Assembly (NCBI GenBank): GCA_949743655.1
Contig: CATJUP010000071.1
Span: forward strand, 1 to 50,598
DNA length: 50,598 bases
Reading direction: 5' to 3'
Source of the DNA: an uncultured Eubacteriales bacterium
Lineage (GTDB): Bacteria > Bacillota > Clostridia > Lachnospirales > Anaerotignaceae
Of this stretch, positions 15,506-24,286 are shown one piece after another. Position 1 is the first letter of the stretch. The number at the start of each line of letters is the position of its first letter. The position numbers and the translations under genes were made by a program. The notes below the pieces were generated by a model. That model saw only the letters and a list, made by a program, of their open reading frames with translations. It was not told where the DNA came from and did no database searches.

Positions 15506-18418
15506 TTGAAAATAGGCCTTGACATAGGCTCAACCACAATAAAGAGCATTGTTATAGATAAAGCCAACAAAATAATATACTCATCATACGAAAGGCATTT
15601 TTCACAAATAACGGCAAAAACTGTAGAGATACTTAACACTATAAAAAATAAATTTAAAAATCAAAAATTCTCAATAGCTATATCCGGTTCGGCTGGAATG
15701 GGAATGGCTGAAAGCTGCGATATTGATTTTGTTCAGGAAGTTTACGCCGAAAAAGTAGCTGCCGAAAAAAACATACCTAATTCTGATGTAATTATAGAGC
15801 TTGGCGGTGAGGATGCCAAAATTATATTTTTGGGTCAAACAATGGAAGCAAGAATGAATGGCACATGCGCTGGCGGTACTGGCGCTTTTATAGACCAAAT
15901 GGCTACATTGCTTGATATAAAAACAGAACAAATGAACGACTTAGCGGCACAGCATGATAAAATATACACAATAGCGTCAAGATGCGGCGTTTTTGCTAAA
16001 AGCGATATACAGCCGCTTTTAAATCAAGGCGCTAAAAAAAGCGATATAGCCATAAGTATATTTTATGCTGTTGTAAACCAAACAATAGGCGGTCTTGCTC
16101 AAGGTCGTCCTGTTGAGGGAAATGTTGTATATTTAGGCGGACCGCTTACATTTATGCCAGTTTTAAGAGAATGTTTTGACAAAACAATAGGAACTAAAGG
16201 AGTGTGCCCTGAAAACTCACTTTATTATGTAGCTTTGGGGGCAGCTTATTGTGCCAAAAAAGAGACCGTTATTGAAGAAGCCATTGACAGATTATCAAAA
16301 TATATATCAATATCAGAGTGGGCAAAACTTCCACCTCTTTTTGAAAACGAATATGAATATAACAAATTTAAAACACGTCACTCAAAAGCCGATGTTAAAT
16401 ATGCCTCTTTAAGTGATTATAACAAAAACACATTTATAGGCATAGACGCGGGCAGCACTACTATTAAAGCCGTTGTAACAGGTGAAAACGGAGAAATACT
16501 TCACAGTGTTTATATGTCAAACAGCGGTAATCCTGTTCCAGTTATACATAATTTTATAACAGAGCTTTACAAATTAAAGCCTGACATAAAAATTAAAGCC
16601 TCTTGCGTAACAGGATATGGTGAAGATATAATTAAAAACGCGTTTCACATAGACAGCGGGCTTGTTGAAACAGCGGCACATTTTACAGCCGCCAAATATT
16701 TTATGCCTGATGTTGAGTTTATAATAGACATAGGCGGACAGGACATGAAATGCTTTAAAATAAAAAATGGCGTTATAGATAATATTTATCTTAACGAGGC
16801 ATGTTCATCTGGCTGCGGCTCATTTTTGCAGACATTTGCTAATACTCTTGGCTATGATGTTGAAGAATTTTCAAAAATGGGGCTTTATGCCAAAAACGCT
16901 GTTGATTTAGGTTCACGCTGTACGGTATTTATGAACTCATCAGTAAAACAAGCGCAAAAAGACGGGGCGTCAACAGGCGACATATCCGCCGGACTTTCAA
17001 CAAGCATAGTTAAAAACGCCATATATAAAGTAATAAGACCATCAAGCGTTGACGAGTTAGGCAAAAACATAGTTGTTCAGGGCGGCACATTTATTAATGA
17101 TGCTGTTCTTAGAGCATTTGAAAAAGAAATGGGTGTAAATGTTATACGCCCTGTTATAGCCGGTCTTATGGGCGCGTATGGCTGTGCGCTTTATGCCAAA
17201 ACACTTAACATAGAAAAAAGTTCTATACTTAACGCCTATGAACTTAAAAACTTTAGTCATAGTGTAAAAAGCGTAAACTGTGGGCTTTGTTCAAATAACT
17301 GCCGTCTTACAGTAAACTCGTTTGGTGACGGAAGCAAATATATAGGCGGAAACCGTTGTGAAAGACCAGTAACAAAAAATACATCTGTTGGAGAGCTTAA
17401 CATATATAAATTTAAACAAGACTACATTAAGTCTTTAACCCCAACAAACAAAGGCATTAAAATTGGCATTCCCTTAGGGCTTAATATGTACGAAATGGCT
17501 ATATTTTGGTACAGATTTTTTATAGAACTTGGCTTTGATGTGGTTATATCACCATTATCGGACAGAGATATTTTTTTAAAAGGGCAAGCCACAATACCAA
17601 GCGATACTGTGTGTTTCCCGGCTAAACTCGTTCACGGGCACATAAAATATTTAATTGAAAATGATGACATAAAATATATATTCTATCCCTGCATGAGTTT
17701 CAATTTTGATGAACATTTAGGCGACAATAATTATAACTGTCCCGTTGTAGCATATTATCCAGAAATCATAGCCGCAAATATGAAAATTAAAGAAGGCGTT
17801 ACACTTATAAACGACTATGTAGGCGTACATAGAAAAAAGGATTTTTCTAAAAAACTTCACACCATATTATCAAAATATTTTAATAATATTAAATTAGGCG
17901 CTGTTAAAACCGCCTCCGAAAAGGCGTTTGAGGCACATGACGAGTATATGAAAGCCATAAGGGAAAAGGGTATTGATATAGTTAAAAAAGCTGAAAAACT
18001 TGACAAAAAAATTATTGTTTTGGCTGGTAGACCATACCATGCTGACCCTGAGATAAATCATGGTATAGACACGCTTTTAGAAAGCATGGACACTGCTGTT
18101 ATAAGTGAAGATGCTTTAAGCGGATTTGTTGAGAAATTTAGAGTAAATGTACTCAATCAGTGGACTTATCACGCAAGGCTTTACGCTGCCGCTAAATATA
18201 TATCCGACAAATCAAATATGGAGCTTGTGCAGCTTGTAAGTTTTGGCTGTGGTTTAGACGCTATAACTACAGACGAGGTTCGTTCTATAATAGAAAAAGC
18301 CGGTAAAATATATACTCAAATTAAAATAGATGAAATAACAAATCTTGGTACAGTAAAAGTAAGACTTAGAAGTCTTTTAACAGCTTTAAAGCAACAGGAG
18401 GAAAAATTAAATGGCTGA
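15506..18418 (+). CDS. 2-hydroxyacyl-CoA dehydratase activase-related protein (double BadF/BcrA ATPase + DUF2229)
   Basis: Two ASKHA-fold activase domains lie in tandem: 'IGLDIGSTTIKSIVID' at the N-terminus and 'FIGIDAGSTTIKAVVTG' near residue 313 (ORF numbering). Each has the phosphate-binding and Cys-containing signatures: 'ELGGEDAKIIF', 'GTCAGGTGAF' (Cys124), 'SRCGVF' (Cys163), and in repeat two 'DIGGQDMKCF', 'EACSSGCGSF', 'SRCTVF'. A DUF2229-like region follows from about residue 650. True activases use such Cys pairs to hold a [4Fe-4S] cluster and drive ATP-dependent electron transfer. This long paralogous family is widespread in Clostridia, but its substrate is not established. The ORF-track GTG 15497 lies in the ribosome binding site; TTG 15506 (MKIGLDIGSTT) is preferred. 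It overlaps the next gene by 8 nt. Confidence 0.87.
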   Translation: MKIGLDIGSTTIKSIVIDKANKIIYSSYERHFSQITAKTVEILNTIKNKFKNQKFSIAISGSAGMGMAESCDIDFVQEVYAEKVAAEKNIPNSDVIIELGGEDAKIIFLGQTMEARMNGTCAGGTGAFIDQMATLLDIKTEQMNDLAAQHDKIYTIASRCGVFAKSDIQPLLNQGAKKSDIAISIFYAVVNQTIGGLAQGRPVEGNVVYLGGPLTFMPVLRECFDKTIGTKGVCPENSLYYVALGAAYCAKKETVIEEAIDRLSKYISISEWAKLPPLFENEYEYNKFKTRHSKADVKYASLSDYNKNTFIGIDAGSTTIKAVVTGENGEILHSVYMSNSGNPVPVIHNFITELYKLKPDIKIKASCVTGYGEDIIKNAFHIDSGLVETAAHFTAAKYFMPDVEFIIDIGGQDMKCFKIKNGVIDNIYLNEACSSGCGSFLQTFANTLGYDVEEFSKMGLYAKNAVDLGSRCTVFMNSSVKQAQKDGASTGDISAGLSTSIVKNAIYKVIRPSSVDELGKNIVVQGGTFINDAVLRAFEKEMGVNVIRPVIAGLMGAYGCALYAKTLNIEKSSILNAYELKNFSHSVKSVNCGLCSNNCRLTVNSFGDGSKYIGGNRCERPVTKNTSVGELNIYKFKQDYIKSLTPTNKGIKIGIPLGLNMYEMAIFWYRFFIELGFDVVISPLSDRDIFLKGQATIPSDTVCFPAKLVHGHIKYLIENDDIKYIFYPCMSFNFDEHLGDNNYNCPVVAYYPEIIAANMKIKEGVTLINDYVGVHRKKDFSKKLHTILSKYFNNIKLGAVKTASEKAFEAHDEYMKAIREKGIDIVKKAEKLDKKIIVLAGRPYHADPEINHGIDTLLESMDTAVISEDALSGFVEKFRVNVLNQWTYHARLYAAAKYISDKSNMELVQLVSFGCGLDAITTDEVRSIIEKAGKIYTQIKIDEITNLGTVKVRLRSLLTALKQQEEKLNG

Positions 18419-19676
18419 TTTAAAAAGAGAAAAAAGCGGAAGAATAGTATTTACAAAAGAAATGAAAAAAGAATATACAATACTTGTTCCGGATATGCTG
18501 CCTATACACTTTAACATAATGAAAAACATATTTACAAACGCCGGCTACAAAATAGAGCTTTTAGATAACAGCGGCGAAAGTGTAAAACAGCTTGGACTTA
18601 AATATATGCATAACGACATATGTTATCCCGCTTTGCTTGTAGCAGGACAATTTTTGGACGCTCTTAAAAGCGGCAAATATGATGTTAATAAAACAGCTCT
18701 TATGATAATGCAAACGGGTGGTGGGTGCAGAGCATCAAACTACATACATCTATTAAGAAAAGCACTTTTAAAAGCCGGTTATGAGAATGTACCTATAATA
18801 TCATTTAACTTATCCGGTTTAGAGCGTAACAGCGGTTTTAAACTTACACTTCCTATAATAAGGCGTATGCTTGCCGGTGTAATATATGGCGACCTTATAA
18901 TGCTTTTAAGCAACCAAACAAGACCTTACGAGGTTAAAAAAGGCGACAGTGACAGGCTTATCAAAAAATGGATTGCCGAACTCTCAAAACAGTTTACGGC
19001 ATCAAAGGGCTATAGTTTTTCTCAAATGAAAGAGAATTTTGAAAAGGTAATAAAAAGTTTTTCCGAAATAAAACTTAAAAAAGAAATTAAAACAAAAGTA
19101 GGAGTTGTAGGTGAAATATATGTTAAATATGCCAAATTTGCCAACAACAGTCTTGAAAAATTTTTAGCAGACGAAAACTGTGAGGTAATGGTTCCGGGGC
19201 TTATGGGCTTTTTAATGTTTAAAGTTGACGCGCGTGTACAGGATTTTTTAATTTATGGCGGAAGTAAAATAAAATTTACATTAGCTAAAGCGCTTTTAAG
19301 ATATTTAGAGAAAATAGAAAAAGCATTTATGGAAGCTATTGATAAATCCCGTTTTACACAACTTTCATCATACAACGATACAAAACCGCTTGTAGATAAT
19401 ATTATAGGTCTTGGCAACCGTATGGGCGAAGGCTGGTTTTTACCAGCTGAAATGATAGAACTTGTAAAACACGGTTATGACAATATAGTTTGTACACAGC
19501 CTTTTGGCTGTTTGCCTACTCACATATGCGGTAAAGGCATGGTACATAAAATAAAATCAATGTATCCTCATGCTAACATTGTGCCTGTTGATTACGATAC
19601 CGGCGCTACTAGAGTAAACCAGGAAAACCGAATAAAACTTATGCTCTCTGTGGCAAAAGAGAAATTGCTGGTATAA
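18411..19676 (+). CDS. 2-hydroxyacyl-CoA dehydratase-like protein (detached C-terminal part of the activase-related family)
   Basis: The 421-residue protein resembles the HgdB-like C-terminal segment that in many relatives is fused to the double-activase protein as one polypeptide of about 1,400 residues; here 970 + 421 gives the same total. Conserved cysteines occur in 'NDICYPALLVAGQF', 'QTGGGCRASNYIHLL' and 'VCTQPFGCLPTHICGKG', suitable for an iron-sulfur cluster. 'EIYVKYAKFANNSLEKFL' and C-terminal 'HANIVPVDYDTGATRVNQENRIKLM' are typical. Its own ribosome binding site (CAGGAGGAAAA) precedes ATG 18411, so this is genuine separate translation and not a sequencing frameshift. The partner and substrate are unknown; it is probably redox-active and works with the upstream protein. 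Confidence 0.85.
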   Translation: MADLKREKSGRIVFTKEMKKEYTILVPDMLPIHFNIMKNIFTNAGYKIELLDNSGESVKQLGLKYMHNDICYPALLVAGQFLDALKSGKYDVNKTALMIMQTGGGCRASNYIHLLRKALLKAGYENVPIISFNLSGLERNSGFKLTLPIIRRMLAGVIYGDLIMLLSNQTRPYEVKKGDSDRLIKKWIAELSKQFTASKGYSFSQMKENFEKVIKSFSEIKLKKEIKTKVGVVGEIYVKYAKFANNSLEKFLADENCEVMVPGLMGFLMFKVDARVQDFLIYGGSKIKFTLAKALLRYLEKIEKAFMEAIDKSRFTQLSSYNDTKPLVDNIIGLGNRMGEGWFLPAEMIELVKHGYDNIVCTQPFGCLPTHICGKGMVHKIKSMYPHANIVPVDYDTGATRVNQENRIKLMLSVAKEKLLV

Positions 19677-19686
19677 AAATACTGAA

Positions 19687-19723
19687 TTAACTTTTAAAAC
19701 CGCGATGCGGTTTTAAAAGTTAA
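19687..19723 (+). terminator. Terminator of the DUF4127-activase operon
   Basis: A perfect 17-bp stem, TTAACTTTTAAAACCGC, loop GAT, and its complement, begins about 11 nt after the stop codon. The 3' arm itself contains the T-run. Confidence 0.8.
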
Positions 19724-19901
19724 TCAAACATATTACAGCCGCTAAAAAATTCTTTTTTTCCAGTTAAATTTTATGTTATAATCACCGCCTATGTACCAAT
19801 ACTTTCTAACAAATTACAGTCTGCAAAAATATTATTACTCAAAATTATAACCCTCATAAACAAAATCGTATAACAATTCAATTATGCAAAAAATGCAAAA
19901 A
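19724..19901. other. Intergenic spacer, nothing further recognised
   Basis: This is AT-rich sequence between the converging activase operon and the etf operon. One TATAAT hexamer lies near 19774-19782 without a matching -35. No ORF with a ribosome binding site is seen. Confidence 0.5.
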
Positions 19902-19939
19902 AATGAAACTACCCATTTTAATTACTTGGTAGTTTCATT
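19902..19939 (-). terminator. Terminator of the acd-etf operon
   Basis: AATGAAACTACC and GGTAGTTTCATT form a 12-bp stem with a 14-nt loop. Read on the minus strand it is followed by TTTTTTTGC, a good T-tract, about 70 nt after the etfA stop. Confidence 0.8.
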
Positions 19940-20005
19940 AAAAATTTGGTTTATTTGTTAAAGTTTTTTAAAAATATCAGTTGTGCAAAAATCCACACAA
20001 TGACT

Positions 20006-20977
20006 TTACGCTCTTAATTTTTTAATTTCGTTTATCATTTCAGGTATTACCTGCATAACGTTTCCTACTATGCCAACATTAGCCACATCAAATATAGGCG
20101 CGTCCTCATCTTTGTTTATAGCCACAATATAGTCAGAGCCAACCATTCCTGTAACATGCTGTGTAGCGCCAGATATACCACAGGCGATATAAAGTTTAGG
20201 AGCTACAATTTTACCTGATTGACCTATTTGGTGTGCTCTTGAAATCCAGCCGGATTCTATAGGCGCTCTTGTTGCGCCAACAACACCGCCTAAAACGTCA
20301 GCAAGCTCTTTAACAAGAGAGAAATTCTCGGCAGAACCCATTCCACGACCGCCAGCTACAATAACCTCTGCGTCTTCAAGATTTACAGACTCTGAAATTT
20401 CTTTTACAACGTCAACAATTTTAGTTTTTACATTTTCAGGTGTTATATTCTCGTTTATAATCTCCGCTGTACTTTCGGCTGGTTCACATTTTTTAAACAC
20501 ACCGCCTCTTATTGTAGCCATTTGAGGCAATGTATCAATTACATTTTCGGCAAGTATTGTGCCGCCATAAACAGGGCAAGTGAAATGTATTTTTCCGTCA
20601 TCACCCATTTTAATGCCTGTAACATCGCTTGCGCAGCCTGTGTTAAGTTTTACGGCTACTCGTGGAGCAAGGTCTTTACCATTTTGAGTAGCGCCTATAA
20701 ATACAGCTTCTGGGTTATATTTTTTGCAAATCTCAGCAACAGCAAAAGCGTACTCATCTGATGAGTAATCTGAATTTAACTCAACAGTAATTACGGCGTC
20801 AGCGCCATAATTGGCTGCTTGTTTAGCTGTTTCGGCTAAGTTTTTGCCTAAAACAACAGCTACTGTTTTTAAACTTTTAGCAGCGGCTATTTCTTTAGCA
20901 GGTGTAATCATTTCAAGACCTACATTTTTAATAACGCCTTCCGCCGTTTCCATTACAACAAAAATACAGTTATCCAT
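20006..20977 (-). CDS. etfA: Electron transfer flavoprotein, alpha subunit
   Basis: EtfA, with EtfB, shuttles electrons between flavin dehydrogenases and NAD+, ferredoxin or quinone. This 323-residue protein has an N-terminal adenine-nucleotide-hydrolase-like domain and a C-terminal FAD domain with 'RAPIESGWISRAHQIGQSGKIVAPKLYIACGISGATQHVTGM' and 'AINKDEDAPIFDVANVGIVGN'. The 'QIGQSG...YIACGISGA..H' pattern is the normal FAD site and is compatible with the bifurcating clostridial type, but does not prove it. RBS AAGGAGGGG lies 8 nt before the ATG, and etfB ends 15 nt upstream. There is no ferredoxin-like N-terminal extension, which some clostridial EtfA proteins carry. Confidence 0.96.
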   Translation of the reverse strand: MDNCIFVVMETAEGVIKNVGLEMITPAKEIAAAKSLKTVAVVLGKNLAETAKQAANYGADAVITVELNSDYSSDEYAFAVAEICKKYNPEAVFIGATQNGKDLAPRVAVKLNTGCASDVTGIKMGDDGKIHFTCPVYGGTILAENVIDTLPQMATIRGGVFKKCEPAESTAEIINENITPENVKTKIVDVVKEISESVNLEDAEVIVAGGRGMGSAENFSLVKELADVLGGVVGATRAPIESGWISRAHQIGQSGKIVAPKLYIACGISGATQHVTGMVGSDYIVAINKDEDAPIFDVANVGIVGNVMQVIPEMINEIKKLRA

Positions 20978-20992
20978 TTTATTTGCCCCTCC

Positions 20993-21784
20993 TTAGAATA
21001 CTTTGGCATCTTTCAAAATTTCCATAGCCTTTGCCATTGTGTCCTCAAACGTTTTTTCGTTTATTTTAACGCCAGCCTGTTTTTTAGGAGGCTCACTTAA
21101 AGAAATAACTTTTACTGAAGGAACAATTTTATCATCCTCAACACCTAAATCAGCTTTTGAAATTTCGCCTATAGGTATTTTTCTTGCTGCCATTTTGCTT
21201 TTCATTGTAGGGTATCTTGGGTCATAAGCTGGTTTATTTACAGTAACAACAGCCGGAAGAGAAGTCTCAACAACATTATATCCTTCTTCTGTTTCTTGTT
21301 TTACTGATATTCCGCCGTCTTTAAGCTCTATATCAACTATACCTGTAACACAGCCAATTCCAAGTCTTTCGGCAAGCTGTGCGCCTACCATTCCCGTTGT
21401 GCAGTCAGTAGTTTCTTTACCACAGAATATAATATCAAATTTAGCGCCGTTAAGCTCTTCAATTTTTGCTACAGCTTTTGAAAGAGTATATCCTGTTGTA
21501 AGGCTGTCCATATCACCCAAACCATCTTCATTTACAATATAAGCCTTAGACGCACCAACAGCGAGACAGCTTTTAAGAGCGTCTTTAGCTTTTTCTGGTC
21601 CTATAGCCACTACAGTTATAGTACCCTCATTAGCCTCTTTAAGTCTTGTAGCCATTTCAAGAGCATAAGTATCAAAAGCGTTAGCCACCATTGTTACTCC
21701 GTCAACAGCTGGTTTTCCAGATGAGTTAAGCCCAATTTTGACAGAATCGTCAGGAACTTGCTTTACACATACTAATATTTCCAT
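20993..21784 (-). CDS. etfB: Electron transfer flavoprotein, beta subunit
   Basis: The 263-residue EtfB has the N-terminal 'ILVCVKQVPDDSVKIGL', the nucleotide-loop region 'MVANAFDTYALEMATRLKEA' and 'VVAIGPEKAKDALKSCLAVGASKAYIV', and 'FCGKETTDCTTGMVGAQLAERLG', typical of anaerobic Etf. In bifurcating Etf this subunit binds a second FAD where mitochondrial Etf binds AMP; the side chains that decide this cannot be judged by eye. RBS GGAGG lies 7 nt before the ATG. It is separated from the last acyl-CoA dehydrogenase by a 119-nt gap with several hairpins, suggesting RNA processing or differential expression within one operon. Confidence 0.96.
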   Translation of the reverse strand: MEILVCVKQVPDDSVKIGLNSSGKPAVDGVTMVANAFDTYALEMATRLKEANEGTITVVAIGPEKAKDALKSCLAVGASKAYIVNEDGLGDMDSLTTGYTLSKAVAKIEELNGAKFDIIFCGKETTDCTTGMVGAQLAERLGIGCVTGIVDIELKDGGISVKQETEEGYNVVETSLPAVVTVNKPAYDPRYPTMKSKMAARKIPIGEISKADLGVEDDKIVPSVKVISLSEPPKKQAGVKINEKTFEDTMAKAMEILKDAKVF

Positions 21785-21903
21785 TATTTAACCTCCATAA
21801 TATTTAAAACATTGAGGGTTTTACCCTTGATCCATAATGGGAAACTCTTGTTTCCCCAAAAATTAAAAACATATACCTTTTAAAAGGGCTGCGCCCTATT
21901 AAT
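21785..21903 (-). promoter_or_regulatory. Intercistronic stem-loops between acd and etfB
   Basis: On the minus strand there are AGGGC-GCA-GCCCT, then GGGAAAC-AAGA-GTTTCCC, then AGGGT-AAA-ACCCT in succession. None is followed by a strong T-tract, so they look like stabilising or processing hairpins rather than full terminators. Confidence 0.5.
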
Positions 21904-23043
21904 TTACATTCCTTTAAGTACGCTTTTAGCTATTACACTTCTTTGAATTTGATTTGTTCCTTCATAAATCTGGAATATTTTAGCGTCTCTTAAAAGTTTT
22001 TCAACGGGATATTCACGGCTATAGCCGTATCCGCCTAATATCTGTATAGCGTCAAGAGCCACTTGTACGGCTATATCTCCAGCATAACATTTAGCTATAG
22101 CGCTTTCTTTGGCAAATGATAGACCTTGTTCTTGTCTTAATACCGCTTGAACAACCATGGCTCTGGCTGTTTCGGTTTTTATGTCCATATCAGCTAACAT
22201 AAATTGTATAGCTTGATGATTTGATATAGGACTTCCAAAAGTTATTCTCTGTTTTGAATATTTAACAGCCTCTTCTATACATCTTTGAGCTATTCCAACA
22301 GCGCCCGCGCCAACATAAGCTCTTGACATGTCAAGCGTTTTCATGGCTATCATAAAGCCCATTCCCTCTTTGCCCAAAAGCGCGCTATGAGGCAACCTAA
22401 CATCCTCTAATACAACGTCAGTTGTGTTTGAGGTTCTAATACCCATTTTGTTCTCGTGGTTTCCAACACTAAGTCCTTCTGTGCCTTTAGGCACTATAAA
22501 AGCGCTTATACCTCTTATTCCCCTCGACTTATTCGTCATGGCAAATATAACATAAAAATCAGCTATACCGCCATTTGTTATAAAACACTTTCTGCCGTTT
22601 AAAACATATCCGTCATCATCTTTTACAGCTACTGTTTTTGTATTTGATGAGTCAGAACCAGCCATAGGCTCGGTAAGTCCAAAAGCTGCCTGTCCGCCGT
22701 TAAGCACTATATCACAAGCCCACTTTTTTTGTTCTTCACTTCCCGCTATAAGTACAGGTCTTAAAGCAAGCCCTGTAGCCGACATAGTAGTGTAAAATCC
22801 CGCGTCAGCTTTTGCCATTTCCTCACATATAGCGGCACATGTAACAGCGTCTATACCCACACCGCCATATTGTTCAGGCACTTCAATAGCGCTAAGCCCC
22901 ATTTCGGCGCCCATTTTAACAATATTTTCTGGAAACTCGCCTGACATATCAAATTCTTTACACTGTTCTTTTACCTCGTTTTCGCAAAACTCTTTTACTG
23001 TGGCTACAAGTTCTTTGCCTTCCTCTGTTAAAATATAACCCAT
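21904..23043 (-). CDS. Acyl-CoA dehydrogenase, copy 4 of 4 in transcription order
   Basis: This is an FAD-dependent short-chain acyl-CoA dehydrogenase/enoyl-CoA reductase of 379 aa, the normal length. The FAD/substrate loop is 'FGLTEPMAGSDSSNTKT', with 'GRKCFITNGGIADFYV' and 'GIRTSNTTDVVLEDV'. The catalytic base is Glu361 in 'IYEGTNQIQR', the position used by butyryl-CoA dehydrogenase. It is the most divergent of the four in its middle and C-terminal tail ('SVIAKSVLKGM'). RBS AAAGGAAA lies before ATG 23043. Placed next to etfBA, it is the likely direct redox partner, perhaps as butyryl-CoA dehydrogenase or acryloyl-CoA reductase. Acyl chain preference cannot be read from sequence. Confidence 0.94.
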   Translation of the reverse strand: MGYILTEEGKELVATVKEFCENEVKEQCKEFDMSGEFPENIVKMGAEMGLSAIEVPEQYGGVGIDAVTCAAICEEMAKADAGFYTTMSATGLALRPVLIAGSEEQKKWACDIVLNGGQAAFGLTEPMAGSDSSNTKTVAVKDDDGYVLNGRKCFITNGGIADFYVIFAMTNKSRGIRGISAFIVPKGTEGLSVGNHENKMGIRTSNTTDVVLEDVRLPHSALLGKEGMGFMIAMKTLDMSRAYVGAGAVGIAQRCIEEAVKYSKQRITFGSPISNHQAIQFMLADMDIKTETARAMVVQAVLRQEQGLSFAKESAIAKCYAGDIAVQVALDAIQILGGYGYSREYPVEKLLRDAKIFQIYEGTNQIQRSVIAKSVLKGM

Positions 23044-23072
23044 TTGCCGTTTCCTTTCTCACTAAAATTTAA

Positions 23073-24212
23073 TTAAAATTTTCCCATAACGGCTCTTGAT
23101 ATTACTATACGCTGTATTTGGTTTGTTCCCTCATATATTTGGAATATTTTAGCGTCTCTTAAAAGTTTTTCAACCGGATACTCACGGCTGTAGCCATATC
23201 CGCCCAATATTTGTATAGCGTCAAGAGCCACCTCAACAGATATATCTCCAGCGTAACATTTAGCTATAGCGCTTTCTTTATTAAAAGGAAGTCCCATTTC
23301 TTGAAGTGTGAGAGCGTGTATAACCATTTGACGCGCTGTTTCGGTTTTGATTTCCATATCAGCTAACATAAACTGTATAGCCTGAAATTTTCCTATAGGT
23401 TTTCCAAATGTTACTCTTTGTTTTGAATAAGCTACAGCCTCGTCAACACATCTTTGAGCTATTCCAACAGCGCCTACACCAACAAAAGTTCTTGATAAAT
23501 CAAGCGTTTTCATTGCTATTTTAAAGCCCTCTCCCTCTTTGCCAAGCATAGCTGAGGCAGGAACACGAACGTCCTCAAAAACAACATCAGTTGTGTTTGA
23601 TGTTCTTATTCCCATTTTGTTTTCCTCGTTGCCTGCGCTTAAGCCTGGAGTGCCAGAAAATATAAGAAAAGCTGAAATTCCCTTATTGCCCGCTGTTTTA
23701 TCTGTAGCGGCTGTAACAACATAAAAGTCAGATATAGCTCCATTTGTAATAAAGCATTTTCTTCCGTTTATAATATAATCGTCACCGTCTTTTACAGCAG
23801 TTGTTTTACAGCATGAAGGGTCAGAACCGCCCATAGGCTCCGTAAGACAAAATGCGCCATGTTTGCCGTTAAGTATTAAATCGCTTACTTGCTGTTTTTG
23901 CTCTTCAGTACCAGCTATAAGCACAGGTTTATACCCAAGGTTTGTAGCTGTCATTGTTGTGTAAAAACCAGCGTCAGCTTTTGCCATTTCCTCATAAAGA
24001 GCAGCGGCTGTTATTTTATCAATACCTATTCCGCCATACTCCTCCGGTACTTCAAGAGCATTAAGTCCCATTTCGCAAGCCTTTTCGTACATTTCTTTTG
24101 GCCACTCACCGGATATATCGTACTCTTTGCACTGTTCTTTTACTTCATTTTCACAAAACTCTTTTACTGTAGCTAATAAATCTTTTCCTTCTTCATTAAG
24201 TATATATCCCAC
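23073..24212 (-). CDS. Acyl-CoA dehydrogenase, copy 3 of 4
   Basis: 379 residues, with the same architecture as its neighbours and catalytic Glu361 in 'IYEGTNQIQR'. Its active-site/FAD loop is unusual: 'CLTEPMGGSDPSCCKTTAV' has Gly for the Ala of the AGSD motif and a Cys-Cys pair where the others have Ser/Asn. It also carries 'GAISDFYVVTAATDKTAGNKGISAFLIFSG' where the others read GGIADFY. This suggests a different acyl-CoA or altered cofactor environment. The start is GTG 24212, with AGAGGGG 9 nt upstream; 29 nt separate it from copy 4. A consensus-perfect promoter lies so close upstream that the resulting mRNA would have almost no leader. Confidence 0.94.
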   Translation of the reverse strand: MGYILNEEGKDLLATVKEFCENEVKEQCKEYDISGEWPKEMYEKACEMGLNALEVPEEYGGIGIDKITAAALYEEMAKADAGFYTTMTATNLGYKPVLIAGTEEQKQQVSDLILNGKHGAFCLTEPMGGSDPSCCKTTAVKDGDDYIINGRKCFITNGAISDFYVVTAATDKTAGNKGISAFLIFSGTPGLSAGNEENKMGIRTSNTTDVVFEDVRVPASAMLGKEGEGFKIAMKTLDLSRTFVGVGAVGIAQRCVDEAVAYSKQRVTFGKPIGKFQAIQFMLADMEIKTETARQMVIHALTLQEMGLPFNKESAIAKCYAGDISVEVALDAIQILGGYGYSREYPVEKLLRDAKIFQIYEGTNQIQRIVISRAVMGKF

Positions 24213-24228
24213 TATAAATTACCCCTCT

Positions 24229-24257
24229 ATTATAAATTTTTTAATATGCTTTGTCAA
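24229..24257 (-). promoter_or_regulatory. Consensus-perfect promoter directly upstream of acd copy 3
   Basis: On the minus strand TTGACA (24257-24252), exactly 17 bp, then TATAAT (24234-24229), matching the sigma-70/sigma-A consensus at all 12 positions. Predicted start is around 24222, only about 10 nt before the GTG start and inside the AGAGGGG ribosome binding site. Confidence 0.7.
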
Positions 24258-24286
24258 ACAAAAACCAGCGTTACTCTTTAGCAAAA

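Noticed and set aside
18405-18420. Frameshift error separating the activase and dehydratase-like genes
   Set aside because: A strong ribosome binding site and an ATG at the junction argue for a natural split, although read-level confirmation was not possible.
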